DNA from: Engraulis encrasicolus
Taxonomy: Eukaryota > Chordata > Actinopteri > Clupeiformes > Engraulidae
Assembly (NCBI RefSeq): GCF_034702125.1
Contig: NC_085857.1
Location: 58,437,567-58,501,566 of the forward strand
DNA: 64,000 nucleotides
Direction: 5' to 3'
The position numbers and the translations under genes are program-made. This document shows positions 1-11,217 of the stretch, piece by piece; position 1 is the first letter of the stretch, and the number at the start of each line of letters is the position of its first letter. The notes under the pieces were generated by a model. That model made no database searches. It had not been told where the DNA came from and saw nothing but the letters and a program-made list of their open reading frames with translations.

Positions 1-1060
1 AGGCAACCTCAAATTTTGGAATTGGGAGATGAGAAAGGATAAGGACGTGCCACTATCAAGACTTTATTCTCAACACTAGATTTACAAGAATATGTACACA
101 AAACTGGAATATACCGCAATGAATAGCTTCCTCACTGGTTACCACGATGAGACTTCTCTGTCAAATTAATAACATATCTGCCTGTCAAATACTGACAAAG
201 ATTTTTTTTCATGGTTCACGCAATCACAAGTCGGAGCTCCAGTCTCCTGTCCCGATCGCTCTCACGCCCATCTCCCTTCACTCCCACTGAGGCTCAGTCC
301 TCCAAATCAAAAAAAATATCTGGGCAATAACCAATGAGAGTTTAGCATTTTGCCATTGACTAAGCACATAATCACACATGGCATTGAAGTCCACTGAGAC
401 TCCACTCACTACCGTTGTCATGAGGGGCAAAAAACTTCAAGAAGATGTTAGATGAACCGTAGAATCTTATTACTGCCTGGTTTTATCAAGTTGAGCTGGA
501 TATGAAATAGCAATGTTATACATTTGGACAAAGCATTACTAAAAAATAACACTGTTCATCGTGATTTCGCACAGGAGGCTCCGCCTCCCTTGTACTCAAA
601 AAGGAATCGCCTCTGGTGTGTGCGCGTGTGTGTGTTCAAGTTCATTTTCGTTTTTTAACACAACACACATACTCTTTGCATGCAGTGGAATGGTGAATAA
701 GATTACAATCAACCTTTTTATGTCTTAAAAATGGACGGTGGTGGTGGGGGTTGGGGTTCCAATAACTAGATGACCTACTGGGATTTTTTTTTTTTTTGAG
801 GTAGGTAGCCTCTTAGTTCAGATGGGGTTGCCGGCGGGCCTTATGCTAAAAATACTCAACTACATCATAACAACACGGCTATGACATTGCAGAGAGCCTT
901 AACCCTTTGAGAAGTAAGGATTTTCCCCCAGTTCTTCTGGAATTTTAATTGAACACTCTACAGCTCCCATAGAAGTCTTGTGTTAAAAGTCTTGCAAAGT
1001 CCTTATGACATTATAATGAGAACTCAACATTCTGTCAAAATTCTAATCACATATTTGTGA
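1..1060. other. Unassigned non-coding stretch
   Basis: I see no coding frame, RNA gene or recognisable transposon end here. The stretch has an A-run near 308, a short GT-rich patch near 617-634 and a T-run near 787-798. It could be old repeat sequence or ordinary intergenic DNA. Confidence 0.5.
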
Positions 1061-1134
1061 TGGTAAGTAACAGATTAAGACTTAGCCATTACAATTGTGG
1101 TGACAGTAAGATTATGACATAGGCTCTGCATTAA

Positions 1135-1300
1135 GGGTAGTAAGCAGGTTTTTTTGGGGTCGGGACGATAATTGCAAGACTGGTGTCCCATATGAGCTAC
1201 TGGTAGTTTATTTGAGGTAGTTAAGCAGGTTTTGTTTTTTGGTCGGAGCGATGGTTGATTGGTGTTCTGGACTGGCCATCTCGTGTAGCGGGTATTTCCC
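1135..1300. repeat. Imperfect two-unit tandem repeat, period about 81 bp
   Basis: The word AAGCAGGTTTT starts near 1,143 and again near 1,224. Each is followed by a T/G run, a GTCGG word, an ACGAT or GCGATGG word and TTG...TGGTGT. The copies have clearly diverged, so this is an old duplication. Confidence 0.45.
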
Positions 1301-1411
1301 GATGGGCCCCGCACCCTTGTGTGGCCCTATTTTCAGAAATGTAAAAAAAGGTGAGTCAGATATTTTTTTACATTTCTGAAAAAAGGGGTCCACAAGCATG
1401 CGGGGCCCACC
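1301..1411. repeat. Perfect-looking short inverted repeat (hairpin)
   Basis: The left arm begins GATGGGCCCCGCA and runs into TTTTCAGAAATGTAAAAAAA. After a loop of about 10 nt the right arm reads back TTTTTTTACATTTCTGAAAA and ends TGCGGGGCCCACC. The arms are about 50 bp with a few mismatches. It resembles a small fold-back MITE. I saw no clear target-site duplication. Confidence 0.6.
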
Positions 1412-1559
1412 GGTGAGTCCCTATGAGGGGCCCCTTTAAGCCACAAGGGCACTGCCTATTTCTCCCCCAGCTCAGCTCTGTGTTCCATATCTAGATGACT
1501 TGGGAGATTATTTGAGGTAGGATAAGTACAGCAGGGTTTTGTTTTTGTGATTTTTTGTT

Positions 1560-1870
1560 TGTGGGATAATGGTTATCCATGCCACACCCTCCCAGTGACA
1601 GAACACTTCTAGCATTGCTTCTAGTCAGGCCAAGAGCAAAGTACTCTATATCGTTTCTGATCCCCTGAAAAATCAGGAACTCAACCCACTTTGTCAGAAA
1701 CCAGTCAACCAGTTACAAACTTAGGGAGGCGGGTCAACTATGCCGTTTGGGAAACCTTAATTGTTACGCTCTTGGTCAGACCAAGAGATTTGAAAGTCAA
1801 TGATAATCAGGATAACAAAAACTAGCAACGAAAGTAACAAAGTTAGCATGGTCTCTGTGATGTTATTGGA
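1560..1870 (-). repeat. Dispersed repeat, inverted copy of 9,640-9,890
   Basis: The reverse complement of this stretch (CTCTTGGTCAGACC, AAAGTCAATGATAATCAGG, GCTTCTAGTCAGGCCAAGAGC) matches 9,640-9,890 in the same order with substitutions. Two inverted copies 8 kb apart indicate a dispersed repeat. I recognised no coding part. Confidence 0.55.
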
Positions 1871-2029
1871 TGTCTAGTTGACATATTGTACCGGTAATTG
1901 TCATTCCAAGCGCATGGTAAGTGAAGCTAGTATTAATCCTGGAGGAACTTGAAATGTGACGCAGCAGCAGCAGCATAAACACACAATGCAGACATCATAC
2001 ACGCACTGTGTAGGCTTCTGTGTGTGTGT

Positions 2030-2625
2030 GTGCCTGTGTGTGGGTGTTCTCTCCTGTCCCTCTCCTCTCCGTCTCCTCCTCCCTTCATATCTTCTCCCCT
2101 TCCCCTCTCTTCTGTGCATTGTCCATGGTATCCATGGTCCACTGTGTGTGAAGTGATGCTGTGTAGGAAATATGAGGTTTTGCAGTGTTTGGTTGTGTGT
2201 GTTTGACTAGTGTATGTTGAAAGTCTGGTATGTGTGTGACATTAGTGTTGAAGGCATGCTGTGTTTGTGTGAGTTGTATGCCTATACTGTATGTGAGGTT
2301 TGGGTGATTGTGTGTGAGGTAATAGGCTACTGTTTGGCTGTCTGTACAGTATCTGGAAATGGAATGAAAAATAATGAAATGCAGGTAATAAAAAATAATT
2401 ACTGAATAATTATAGAATAGACGGTGAATTATATTGAGTATAATATCTATATTGTTTATCTGTGTTGAGGACATAGCCTAGTTTAATAAAATAATTAAAA
2501 GCAATAACGCATGGTTTATTTTGGTGAGAAAAAAATGGTTAGTTTACCTTCCATTTGGCTAAGAAAACCAAATTGCCAAATTGGCTGGTGGTGGAAAAAG
2601 TTAATTTAAACCCCTGGCTGTAATA
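2030..2625 (+). repeat. Dispersed repeat, copy A (copy B at 48,115-48,625)
   Basis: It shares an ordered series of words with 48,115-48,625: TTCATATCTTCTCC, GCAGTGTTTGG, GGAATGGAATGAAAA, GCATGGTTTATTTTGGTGAGA, AATTGGCTGGTG and GTTAATTTA. Both copies lie in the same orientation. The family is not recognised. It ends just before the microsatellite at 2,655. Confidence 0.55.
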
Positions 2626-2651
2626 GTCATTGAAAAGAGTTATTTAGAGCC

Positions 2652-2809
<158 letters not shown>

Positions 2810-3082
2810 CTTTGGATTTTCTGCACTCTCTGCCTGCAGTAGCCTCCCAAGTCACACCTATCTCTATACACTTGTAAAGTACCCAGTGTGTGTGTGGCTA
2901 AACAGAGGTGTGAACACGCCCCTTTCAGCCAGCATAAACAAAAGACTCTGGGAAAACAAATACAATGCCCTGCCAGAGCACATGGCAAGTGACACGGGGG
3001 TGGGGACCATCAGAGGTGTTGCCCTCCCATTTCATTAGTATTCGAGTAACACTAGCTTGACACTAGCTTGACATACAATTAC

Positions 3083-3362
3083 TTTGGTAACACTTTACTT
3101 GACGCCGGTGTCTTACGTATGACATAAAGGTGTCATAACATTGTCATAATGCAGTCATGAATGTGTCATAAACATTATGTCAATGTCATAAACATTGTAA
3201 GACTTTGTCTTTAAGTGAAATTTGGTTATGACAAAGACAGGCCAAACAATGTCAACTTTTCATGGTCATAAAACGTTTATGACATTGGCATTATGTTTAT
3301 GACTCGTTCATGACACTATTATGACACTGTTATGACATTGTTATGTCATACGTATGGCGCAG
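3083..3362. mobile_element. Imperfect palindromic MITE-like repeat rich in TGTCATAA/TTATGACA
   Basis: The left side begins GGTAACACTTTACTTGACGC and carries many TGTCATAA words. The right side carries the complementary TTATGACA words and ends ATGGCGCAGGTGTCC. The two halves fold into a long imperfect hairpin around 3,210. I know similar TAACACTTTACTTGACGC repeats as common in fish genomes, but I cannot assign a superfamily. Confidence 0.6.
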
Positions 3363-3654
3363 GTGTCCTTTTTTAGACTTTGCACGGAAACAACCAAATA
3401 TTTCTAAATGCTCTTTGTACTTTTATGCAGCCAACACTTTCGTTTACAAGGTTGAAACTTCAAAAGTCTTGGCTAAATATATCGCGCACTATGCAACCTG
3501 GGAAAAATATACGTTGATCGCAGTAAGGGGTCTTTTCAGCGCTAAAAGAATGGGGGCGTGGTGGCTGTTTGGGTACTTGATCTGCCGCTTCTCCCAGCTG
3601 ACAGTGCGTGTCCTCCAACTAAAGGACGAGTCTAAACCAGGCTTTACACATTGT

Positions 3655-5035
3655 CACTGTTGCAATCTAGGCCTGTCTCGACTATTCGACGTAATCGTTT
3701 ACGTCGATTGCGTAAATAAGTCGGCGTGTTCAATATACCGTCGATTGCGTGATTTGCGCAAAAAAGAAGGAAAAAAAAGTGATTTGCGCGAGCCGCGAGG
3801 TAGACGTGCTAAACAGAAGCGGAGAAAATGGCAGAGGCTGAACGTCCGAGGGTGTCAGTGTCAGACGAAGATGAAGGTAGCAGTGGCACTACTTATCAGC
3901 CCAATAAAAAAAAGTGATTTGCGCGAGCCGCGAGGTAGGCTACGTGCTGAAACAGAAGCAGAGAAAAGGGCAGAGGCTGAACGTCCGAGGGTGTCAGTGT
4001 CAGACGAAGATGAAGGTAACAGTGGCACCACTAATCAGCGGACGGACAAAGACATAAGTGTGGCGATATTTTAAAGACAAGGCACAAGACTTGGTCGTGT
4101 TTCTGTAGGAGACTGACTTGTATGAAGTGAAGGTTTTTCAGATCAAGACGCAGGGTAAATGTTTCATGCTGCTTTGTATACTGTCGCTGTGCTGGCGGCG
4201 TGCATAGCAACGACAGGGAGATAAAGCAATGATTCGTAATGTGCTTGTTATAGACGCAATATTCAACACCTTGAGGGTGACAGTGGTCGACTCGGGGTGT
4301 TAGTAGAAGAGCTTGTATACAAAGTGAAAAAGTAAATGAAGACAAAAGAAGTGTGCATATTCCTGCCAACAGCGGGAGATGTGGAGTGAGAGGAATGCGG
4401 GCCTGATTCAGACCAGTCTCGTGTCCCTTCTTCACGGTGCACAAAGTGCACCTCGCACTATTCAATACTGTTTGTGTCGATTGCAGGTCTAAATAAATAG
4501 TAATACTATTTTAATAATATAATAATACTCAGAATTATGTCGTACAATTACGGACTGGGTCTATATTAGCAACAGAAGGGGGATAGGGACCAGCTGGGTT
4601 TTGGTGCGTCAACAGGAACACGTGGACAGAGTAGCCAAGTTCTTTCCTCATGCCTACTCATAAAATCTCTGGTAGCCTTTACCCTAACCTATAATGGCCC
4701 ATATTTTTTTCTACTTTCCTATTATAACTTAAGCCTCTTTATATATTAGTAAATGTAGGTTAATGCTTGATTTGAACAGAAACAAATAGATATTATATCA
4801 GGCCTGTATTTGTTAGTCTGTGACTAATTTATAAAATGTCCCCTTTTTTAGAAATCATTGTCCTAATAGGCCCTAGGTGCACTCTGCTTTATTTGTCTAT
4901 TATTTTTCAGGTCAAAATTAAGTGGCATATCACAGTTTTTCCCTTCCAAAAAAAAAGAATAATAATCGCGACTATTCTAAAAAAAATAGTTGATAGAATA
5001 ATCGGGAGAAAAATAATCATTAGCCCTATTGCAAT
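3655..5035 (+). mobile_element. Degenerate hAT-like DNA transposon remnant
   Basis: The left part has the CG-rich words TCGACTATTCGACGTAATCG and ACGTCGATTGCGTAA. The right part has AATAATCGCGACTATTC and TAGTTGATAGAATAATCG. Terminal sequences of this style are known from fish hAT elements. Near 3,828 an ATG opens a short acidic peptide beginning MAEAERPRVSVSDEDEG, of the kind found at the N terminus of fish hAT transposases, but the frame stops after about 29 codons. No complete transposase can be read, so the element is dead. Confidence 0.5.
3779..4045 (+). repeat. Tandem duplication inside the hAT-like remnant, period about 137 bp
   Basis: The unit starts GTGATTTGCGCGAGCCGCGAG at 3,779 and again near 3,916, minus a few differences. 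It includes the GAACGTCCGAGGGTGTCAG segment and the SVSDEDEG coding part. The two copies are highly similar, so the duplication is younger than the decay of the host element. Confidence 0.8.
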
Positions 5036-5149
5036 CCAGTGTTTTTTTCTACAAATTGTATTTACATATTTTTATTTATTTTTTGCATTTCTTTACTTTC
5101 AAAAAGCGATCCAGCGACCCACGACTGTATGGCTCCATTGCTTTGGTGT

Positions 5150-5286
5150 TTTGTGTGTGTGCGTGTGTGCGTGCATGTGTGTGTGTGTGTGTGAATACAC
5201 CTGTTTCGCTGCATTACAATAATTCTGGTAATTTCCCTGAAGGCGCCAGACAGGCCAGGACAGCTTCTGTGTGTGTGGTGTGTGTG

Positions 5287-5326
<40 letters not shown>

Positions 5327-5332
5327 TGCGCG

Positions 5333-5382
<50 letters not shown>
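5150..5382. repeat. (TG)n patches and (GA)n microsatellite
   Basis: TG-rich patches occupy 5,153-5,192 and 5,265-5,322, and a clean (GA)n tract of about 24 units spans 5,335-5,382. The non-repetitive 5,193-5,264 between them is discussed under rejected items. Confidence 0.95.
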
Positions 5383-5386
<4 letters not shown>

Positions 5387-5639
5387 CTATTGTCATTGTA
5401 GTGTGATCTTTAACATTTCTTCCTTGACAGCAGGTACGTCATATGATGTCAAAAAACACACACAAACACACACACACACACACACACGCACGCGCACGCA
5501 ATTAGGCACGCAATCACACACCCACAAAGACAAATATATCCCTGTCAGCATGAGTCTTCCATTGTTTGCTATTTTTGTTGCTCTGGGTTTGTAATGGCAC
5601 TTGTTGACAGATAATTATCATCACGAGTTTTGCAATCAC

Positions 5640-5790
5640 AGAACATCACAGAAATGAATGCTCGTTCTTTCCTTTGTTACATCACTGGAGATTAGAAGAA
5701 TGTCCCTGTCTACTGTGACTCCACAGAGGCATGCCCTGCCCTTTGTGACATCACAGCAGAAGAATGCATCCTCTTTGCTATTTAGCAGAA
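5640..5790 (+). repeat. Degenerate short repeats containing TTTGTGACATCACAGCAGAAG
   Basis: Variants of CTTTGTNACATCAC...AGAAGAATG recur at about 5,672, 5,740 and 5,757. A similar set recurs near 13,955-14,060, so this is a dispersed minisatellite-like family. I see no coding function. Confidence 0.45.
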
Positions 5791-5834
5791 AGATAATGCC
5801 CTTAGGCGAGTGCATTTATGAGAAAAATACACCT

Positions 5835-6283
5835 AACCCCAAAAAAATTCTAACAAAAGGTTTCTCAGTGGTTTACAGTACTATCAGATGTACTTAATAA
5901 CATACTAAAAATCTGCCAAAATCTGACTTCAGGAAAGGCCTCATTTTCAAGATGGCCGCCGCAGGGCCCTTAAATTGACTCTGGCCTTAAAATTGCATCG
6001 AAATGACCAGGAATAGTGGTGTTTGATGCATTTTTCAACCTTGTAATATTGTATTTAAACTATGTCCTTGATATATATATGATTATTAGTGCAGTTTGCA
6101 GTTAAAAATCAATTTACAACTGTATGGTACTGTAATATTAGACAAATTTGGCCTAGCGGTTAGGCTAAATACCGCTCACCTCTTCTTTGTGTGCATTTTA
6201 GGTTTTTTATTTCAATTATGATTATTTTTTACATTAATATTACATGTTTTGCATTTGCATGTTTTAAAATACATTTATTACCT
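5835..6283 (+). repeat. Repeat family R1, copy in plus orientation
   Basis: Landmarks in order are AACAAAAGGTTTCTCAGTGG, TTTTCAAGATGGCCGCC, GAAATGACCAGGAATAGTGG, TTTGGCCTAGCGGTTAGG and TGTGTGCATTTTAGG. The reverse complement of the whole block occurs at 11,335-11,790, a third copy is at 32,690-32,955, and shorter diverged parts are near 8,215-8,390 and 8,580-8,640. Long inverted arms of one family about 5 kb apart suggest a transposon with long terminal inverted repeats or a palindromic duplication. Confidence 0.65.
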
Positions 6284-8107
6284 CCGCCAGGAGGTTATGT
6301 GATCACCTGAGTCTCTGTGTTGTCTGTGTTCGTTCGTTCCCTGCTATTTTTTTCCCCTGTTTGTTTGTTCGTTCGTTCCCTGCTATTTCACTGCCTGCCA
6401 CAAGGTGCGCGCGAGCTCCCAAGCACAGAGCACTGGCGTGCCTGCGCTTCTCTCAGCAACAGGGAGGAACCTTTGCCTCCGCCTCCGCCTCCAGCTCCAA
6501 CGCCAAGTGCATTTCATAATGTTGCTCAGCCGCAGGCAGCATCCTGTCAAATGAATTACCACCGCTGCCAAAAATATGGAATTTGTGATTGTGTTGGCCT
6601 TTATTTTTTATCATTGCTGTTGCGAGATGGACAGTGACCACTCCCGCAGATAGTTTAGGTTGGCAATTCTGTCGAATTAATTACGTTGTCAAAAATATGG
6701 AATATGTGATCGTGTAAGTTCACAATGCTGTTGTGGACTGTGACTTGGGTTCACAATGCTGTCGAATTTATTAGGCTCCCTTGCCAAAATAAGAATGTAT
6801 TCTGGTAAAATTCATTCCACCCCCTTAGCTACATTTAAAGTGAACCCCAAGTTGTTTGCGAGATGGACAGGGATCACAATGCCCGACAGGATGCATAATG
6901 GCCGAGCACCGGCGAATATTCCACACGGATTTGCCTGCGCCATTGTAAGCAGTAGCCTTGCCTACGGAACGGGCTGCGAATGTCTCATTTGACGCCAGCT
7001 CCAACATCAGCCTAAAAAGTTGCTCATCAGCTGGCAACCTGTAGGCTACACCCTCGTTGAAGTTAACAAACAATCATGTAAATTACCGCTGCCTAAAATA
7101 TGTGTGAAGTGGAAGTGCACTGCTGCGAGATGGACAGTGACCACCGCAGATCATTTTGGTTGACAATTAGGTAGCCTACCATCGCCAAAAATATGGAATT
7201 TGTGGCTGTGTAAGTTCACAATGCTGGTCAAATGCATTACACCCCCTTCACTGAATTTAAAGTTAACCACAGTTGCGAGATGGACCTGAAAGCGCAACGG
7301 CATAGGCCTACGTGAACTGATTAACAACGGTGAATAGTGATTTCCCATGAGGAATACGGAGAGGAAAATGCACTTCAGCCGACAGCGCCAAGACCAACCA
7401 GTGGCCCATGAGAATGATGCATACCATCGTAGGCAAAAAAAATAGGCCTAACCCTTCTTTGGTTGTTTAGTGCTGTTGGTCAAAATCATTACATTCCCTT
7501 CACTAATTAGGCTGCAGTTCTAGCGCGTGATTACAAGCTTTCAAGTAGGTTGATTTTTACATTTTGCGCATATGGCTAATATTAGGTTAACAGGGCCTAC
7601 GATTGCTATAACCTAATAGCCTAAAACATTCGCCATGAGTCTGAGAGGGATGTTTAAATTGACAACGATATTTGCTTTTAATTTGTCATGAGGCTTAAAG
7701 CTATCACTCTATAGCCTATTTAGAGAAGTTAACAAGCACCTTAATTACAAACAACCTTCATTACAAAAAGCACAGGCTATTGCATTTTGCTCGACGTTCA
7801 TCAACATCAAAAAACACGTGTATTTTGTAAAAACACGTGTATTTTGTATGACGTTCAGGGTCTGTTTCTAGGTTGTTTTGATGTCGTTAGGGGAGGGGGA
7901 TGTAGAAGGGGATGCGCAGTGGAAACGTTTGGGATTCGGTTACACGAACGGTTAGACTTTCTAATCCTCCTTTCTCTTTATATTATATTGAATGGCAAAC
8001 TTCCTCAACTTTCTCAAAACAAAAGTTAAACAAATCACACACTCATATATGTGCACAGTAGTATCAACATCCTTGGCGGAGGTCTGCACACTCTGGGTGC
8101 TTTTCTA
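6284..8107. mobile_element. Nested element with CCTCCGCC/GGCGGAGG ends
   Basis: The left end reads CCTCCGCCAGGAGGTTATG and the right end CTTGGCGGAGGTCTGCACAC...TTTTCTAG. Repeats with these ends are widespread in fish. The flanks 6,240-6,283 and 8,108-8,215 match, in inverted order, the uninterrupted sequence 11,218-11,365, which shows that 6,284-8,107 was inserted into family R1. Inside, GTTGCGAGATGGAC recurs near 6,618, 6,853, 7,121 and 7,272, marking an imperfect internal repeat. No transposase frame is visible. Confidence 0.55.
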
Positions 8108-8434
8108 GTTTATTTTATTTTGTCACTGATGATCAATGGTAAAAAGCAAGGAATCCATACGAAGGATTCAAAATTTCACTTTTCACTGCGTCCTGTATGG
8201 ATGGACAAGAGATGACTTTGGCCATAAAATGACATTGAAATGACCAGGAATATGGACCATGTAATGTTGTTAGAATATTTCCCTGATATTGTGAATGGTT
8301 ATAAATGCATTTTGATTTTGTTTTGATTGATGGCAGCCTACTGTGATATTAGCCAGATCTGCTCTGGCATACTGTATGTAGGCTAAGTACTGTTATCCTG
8401 TTTGTTTGTGATTATGATTATTTTCACTTTATCG

Positions 8435-8516
<82 letters not shown>

Positions 8517-8700
8517 TTTTACATTTTATTTATTTATTATATATATTTATTTATGTATTTATACTGTATGTATGTAGGCCCGATGACCGTAGCCTTATAA
8601 AGACCTTGAAATGACCAGGAAAGGTGATGGTTCATATTTGTTTTGACCAAGTAAAATTGAAATAACATTTTGGGGATTAACTTAGAATTATCCACATCAT
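8108..8700 (+). repeat. Continuation of family R1 with (TA)n insertion
   Basis: The part 8,108-8,215 (CACTGATGATCAATGGTAAAAAGCAAGGAATCC in outline) is the inverted match of 11,218-11,325. Beyond it, GAAATGACCAGGAATATGG at about 8,234 and GAAATGACCAGGAAAGGTG at about 8,610 are two more diverged copies of the R1 core. A (TA)n tract of about 37 units lies at 8,437-8,510. Confidence 0.5.
8437..8510. repeat. (AT)n microsatellite
   Basis: A clean run of about 37 AT units ends in GTATG. Confidence 0.97.
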
Positions 8701-9465
8701 ACGGATCCCAATAATATTAAACTCTGACCTCTTCAGTTGTGCTGAAGAATTTGAATTTGGAACAAAATGTGTTCCTTTTTTAATTTAAATATAATACAAC
8801 ATCAAACAGGAAATTCATCCATGACTTCCATCGTGACTCTGGCCAAGCTGAAGTGTGAGCCATGTTCTTAATGGTGTCTGTCACAACCAAAACAGACTGC
8901 TCACTACAGGCATTGAGTTATTGTCAAGCAAAATGCATTGAGTTTCAAAAATTTGGGCAGCGCTGAAATGGCACAGATGAGCAGCTTGACCAGATTGACC
9001 TGATCTTGAAATATTGTGCAGCATCATGGTAACAGGCTAAATCACAGTAGCTGGCTAAACATGATGCCAGAGAATTCTCCATCCTGCTAAAATGAATGTG
9101 ACCTGTGGCCATCATTATGAAGTACTTTGAATTGCTAGTTATGTCATACTTCCAGTGAAAGGCACTCAAGCTATGATGCTACCAATGCACGTATAACTCT
9201 TTGGCAAGAATCTGCTTCATCTTCCAGTTAAGTCTGTAGGACTTGGATACAAGCAAGAGATATCGGCTGGTTTTAGAGTGGATGGAGCCAGGGATCACAA
9301 AGTAAAAGGAGCTGCTGTAGCTATCCAAACGGTGCAAGTGGAGTGGCCTTGCAAGATGTCCAACCAATAAATTACCCTATGGATGCAGTACTCCCACCGG
9401 GTCCATGCCCCTTGCTTGCCCTGGGATACAGGCAGAGCAGGAGCACCACCTTGTCAAGACTGAGT
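8700..9465. other. Unassigned stretch, probably decayed retrotransposon
   Basis: No open frame or repeat end is recognised. It leads without a visible boundary into the LINE-like fragment at 9,466, so it may be the 5' part of the same dead element. Confidence 0.35.
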
Positions 9466-9640
9466 CACTGCTTGCACAATCATGCTCAGCCTTCTGATTT
9501 TCACCCTACTAATAAATGACTGGACGTCAACCTACAGTACCACTCCAATCTTGTTAAGTTCACAGACGATCAAGAGGGACAAGGCACACTACAGGAAAGA
9601 GGTAGACCATTTGAGCAGCACAAAGATGAGATGTGGATTT
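9466..9640 (+). pseudogene. Reverse-transcriptase fragment of a Rex1/CR1-like LINE (decayed)
   Basis: Across two frames one reads LLINDWTS, then NLVKFTDDQ, then YRKEVDHLS. These correspond in order to the YTNDCTS, KLLKFADDT (catalytic box C) and YRxEVDxL segments that I know from Rex1-type reverse transcriptases of fish. The catalytic AD-D is changed to TDD and the frame shifts between segments, so this is a dead fragment. Confidence 0.55.
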
Positions 9641-9890
9641 GGCCTGATTATCATTGACTTTCAAATTTCTTCAAGACCTGGTCTGACCAAGAGCATAACA
9701 ATCAATATTTCCCAAACGGCATGGTCAACCCACCCCCTTGGTTTGCTAATGGTTGCATGCTTCCCAACAAAGCATGCTTCCCAACAACCGGGAGGAGTGC
9801 CCAGTTTTTCCGGAGCTCAGAAATGATATGTGTATTGCTCTTGGCCTGACTAGAAGCAATGCTGAAGGTGTTGCGTCATCAGGAGGGCAT
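9641..9890 (+). repeat. Dispersed repeat, plus copy of 1,560-1,870
   Basis: It is the inverted partner of 1,560-1,870. A short direct repeat of GCATGCTTCCCAACAA occurs within it at about 9,757 and 9,774. It directly follows the LINE-like fragment, so it may be part of that retrotransposon. Confidence 0.55.
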
Positions 9891-10337
9891 GGCCTGGCTA
9901 GGTTTGGACACCAATGATGACCTATTCTGGACCAACACTGCATGTCAAGAAGTGTCTCAACTTCCTGAACAGTCGAGGCAAGTTCTTCGCCATCATGACC
10001 ACATTTCTAAGACAAACCATTAAGTGCAACCAAGATCATTTGTGTACCTGTCCATGCACAACACACTGGAGACAATTGATAAGGTATAAATGGTTCATGT
10101 ATTTCTTCCAGAATCCATGTGATGTGAGGTTTTAAGCTGAAATCCTATGGCATGCCCCTTTAGGAGACAAGGAGAATGAGTGGAGTTGAAAGGAAATTCA
10201 CGCCTATTTAGGAAATTGTACTTGATCCCACTTTTTTGCATTGGTGGCACAGGGTATGATTTAGCTTGGTTACCATTGTGATGGAGTGACCATCACTAGG
10301 GTTGTGAGTGTGTTCTGACTGTCACACCAACGGGCTT

Positions 10338-10412
10338 GGCTCTTTGGTGTAGCGTTCATGGCCCCAGTTTACTACCCCAGAAGGTCTGGGTTCGATTCTC
10401 GGCTGGGCAACT
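10338..10412 (+). mobile_element. tRNA-like head (possible SINE or tRNA pseudogene)
   Basis: GGTTCGATTCTC at 10,389 matches the pol III B box, and an A-box-like TTTGGTGTAGCGTTCATGG lies about 50 bp upstream. The spacing fits a tRNA-derived SINE head. A complete tRNA cloverleaf is not evident, so I do not call a functional tRNA. Confidence 0.45.
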
Positions 10413-10707
10413 CTACTCCCCTTCGCCACAACCATATTGAATGGGTTTGGATACACTACCCACAAACTGATCACAATAGTGATGCAAGCCACTCAACAAG
10501 CTTCTCTTCTGGCACCACCAGAGTCTCACAGACTGTAAGGATGCTGAGTTCTTCTCTTTACCCAACAGGCTGCCAGAAAAATCTGCATCTTTCCAAAGAA
10601 CAATTGCACTCAGACCACCAGAAAAGACTTTTCCCACATACAACTGTACTATGTATGCATGTTGTTCTAAACAAATACATAATAAACTGTCTTGTGCTCA
10701 CAATATA

Positions 10708-11020
10708 GGGCAGTCATGGGTGAGCGGTTAGGGCGTCAGACTTGCATCCCAGAGGTTGCCGGTTCGACTCCCGACCTGCCAGGTTGGTGGGGGGAGTAAT
10801 CAACCAGTGCTCTACCCCATCCTCCTCCATGACTGAGGTACCCTGAGCATGGTACCGTCCCACCGCACTGCTCCCCATGGGGCGCCACTGAGGGCTGCCC
10901 CCTTGCACGGGTGAGGTATAAATGCAATTTCGTTGTGTGCAGTGTTCACTTGTGTGCTGTGAAGTGCTGTGTCACAATGACAATGGGAGTTGGAGTTTCC
11001 CAATGGGCTTTCACTTTTCG
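10708..11020 (+). mobile_element. tRNA-derived SINE, near full length
   Basis: It starts GGGCAGTCATGGGTGAGCGG (A-box region) and has GGTTCGACTCCC (B box) about 45 bp downstream. A unique body follows with CCATGACTGAGGTACC, GGGCGCCACTG and CAATTTCGTTGTGTGCAG. The same head occurs at 23,764-23,850. I know this SINE type from several fish genomes. It is non-autonomous and depends on a LINE partner. Confidence 0.8.
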
Positions 11021-11217
11021 CTTTCTATATCTTGTTTTTTACTGGTGCTAATACCTGATCCTACATACTGTGCGCGTATGTACAATTTTATTCATTTATT
11101 TATGATTACTGTAATGTTTTGGTATATTGTGGGCTGTGTACTTACGATAGGTTAAGATAAGTTAAGATGTATTATTGGTTGTGCCTGTGCAAATAGATGT
11201 TATAATGTCATGCACTT
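11021..11217. other. Unassigned A/T-rich stretch
   Basis: Nothing recognisable. It could be the SINE tail or R1-family sequence. Confidence 0.4.

Noticed and set aside
3343..4074. 243-codon plus-strand open frame
   Set aside because: It crosses the boundary between a palindromic MITE and a hAT-like relic and contains a duplicated non-coding unit; it is not a gene.
5193..5264. Possible minus-strand mini-exon (KLSWPVWRLQGNYQNY) between CACACAG and AAACAGGTGTAT
   Set aside because: The signals are plausible, but two frames are open, the acceptor lacks a pyrimidine tract, and there is no phase or homology link to other exons.
10338..10412. Functional tRNA gene
   Set aside because: A B box and A-box-like word are present, but no full cloverleaf could be drawn; a SINE head or tRNA pseudogene is more likely.
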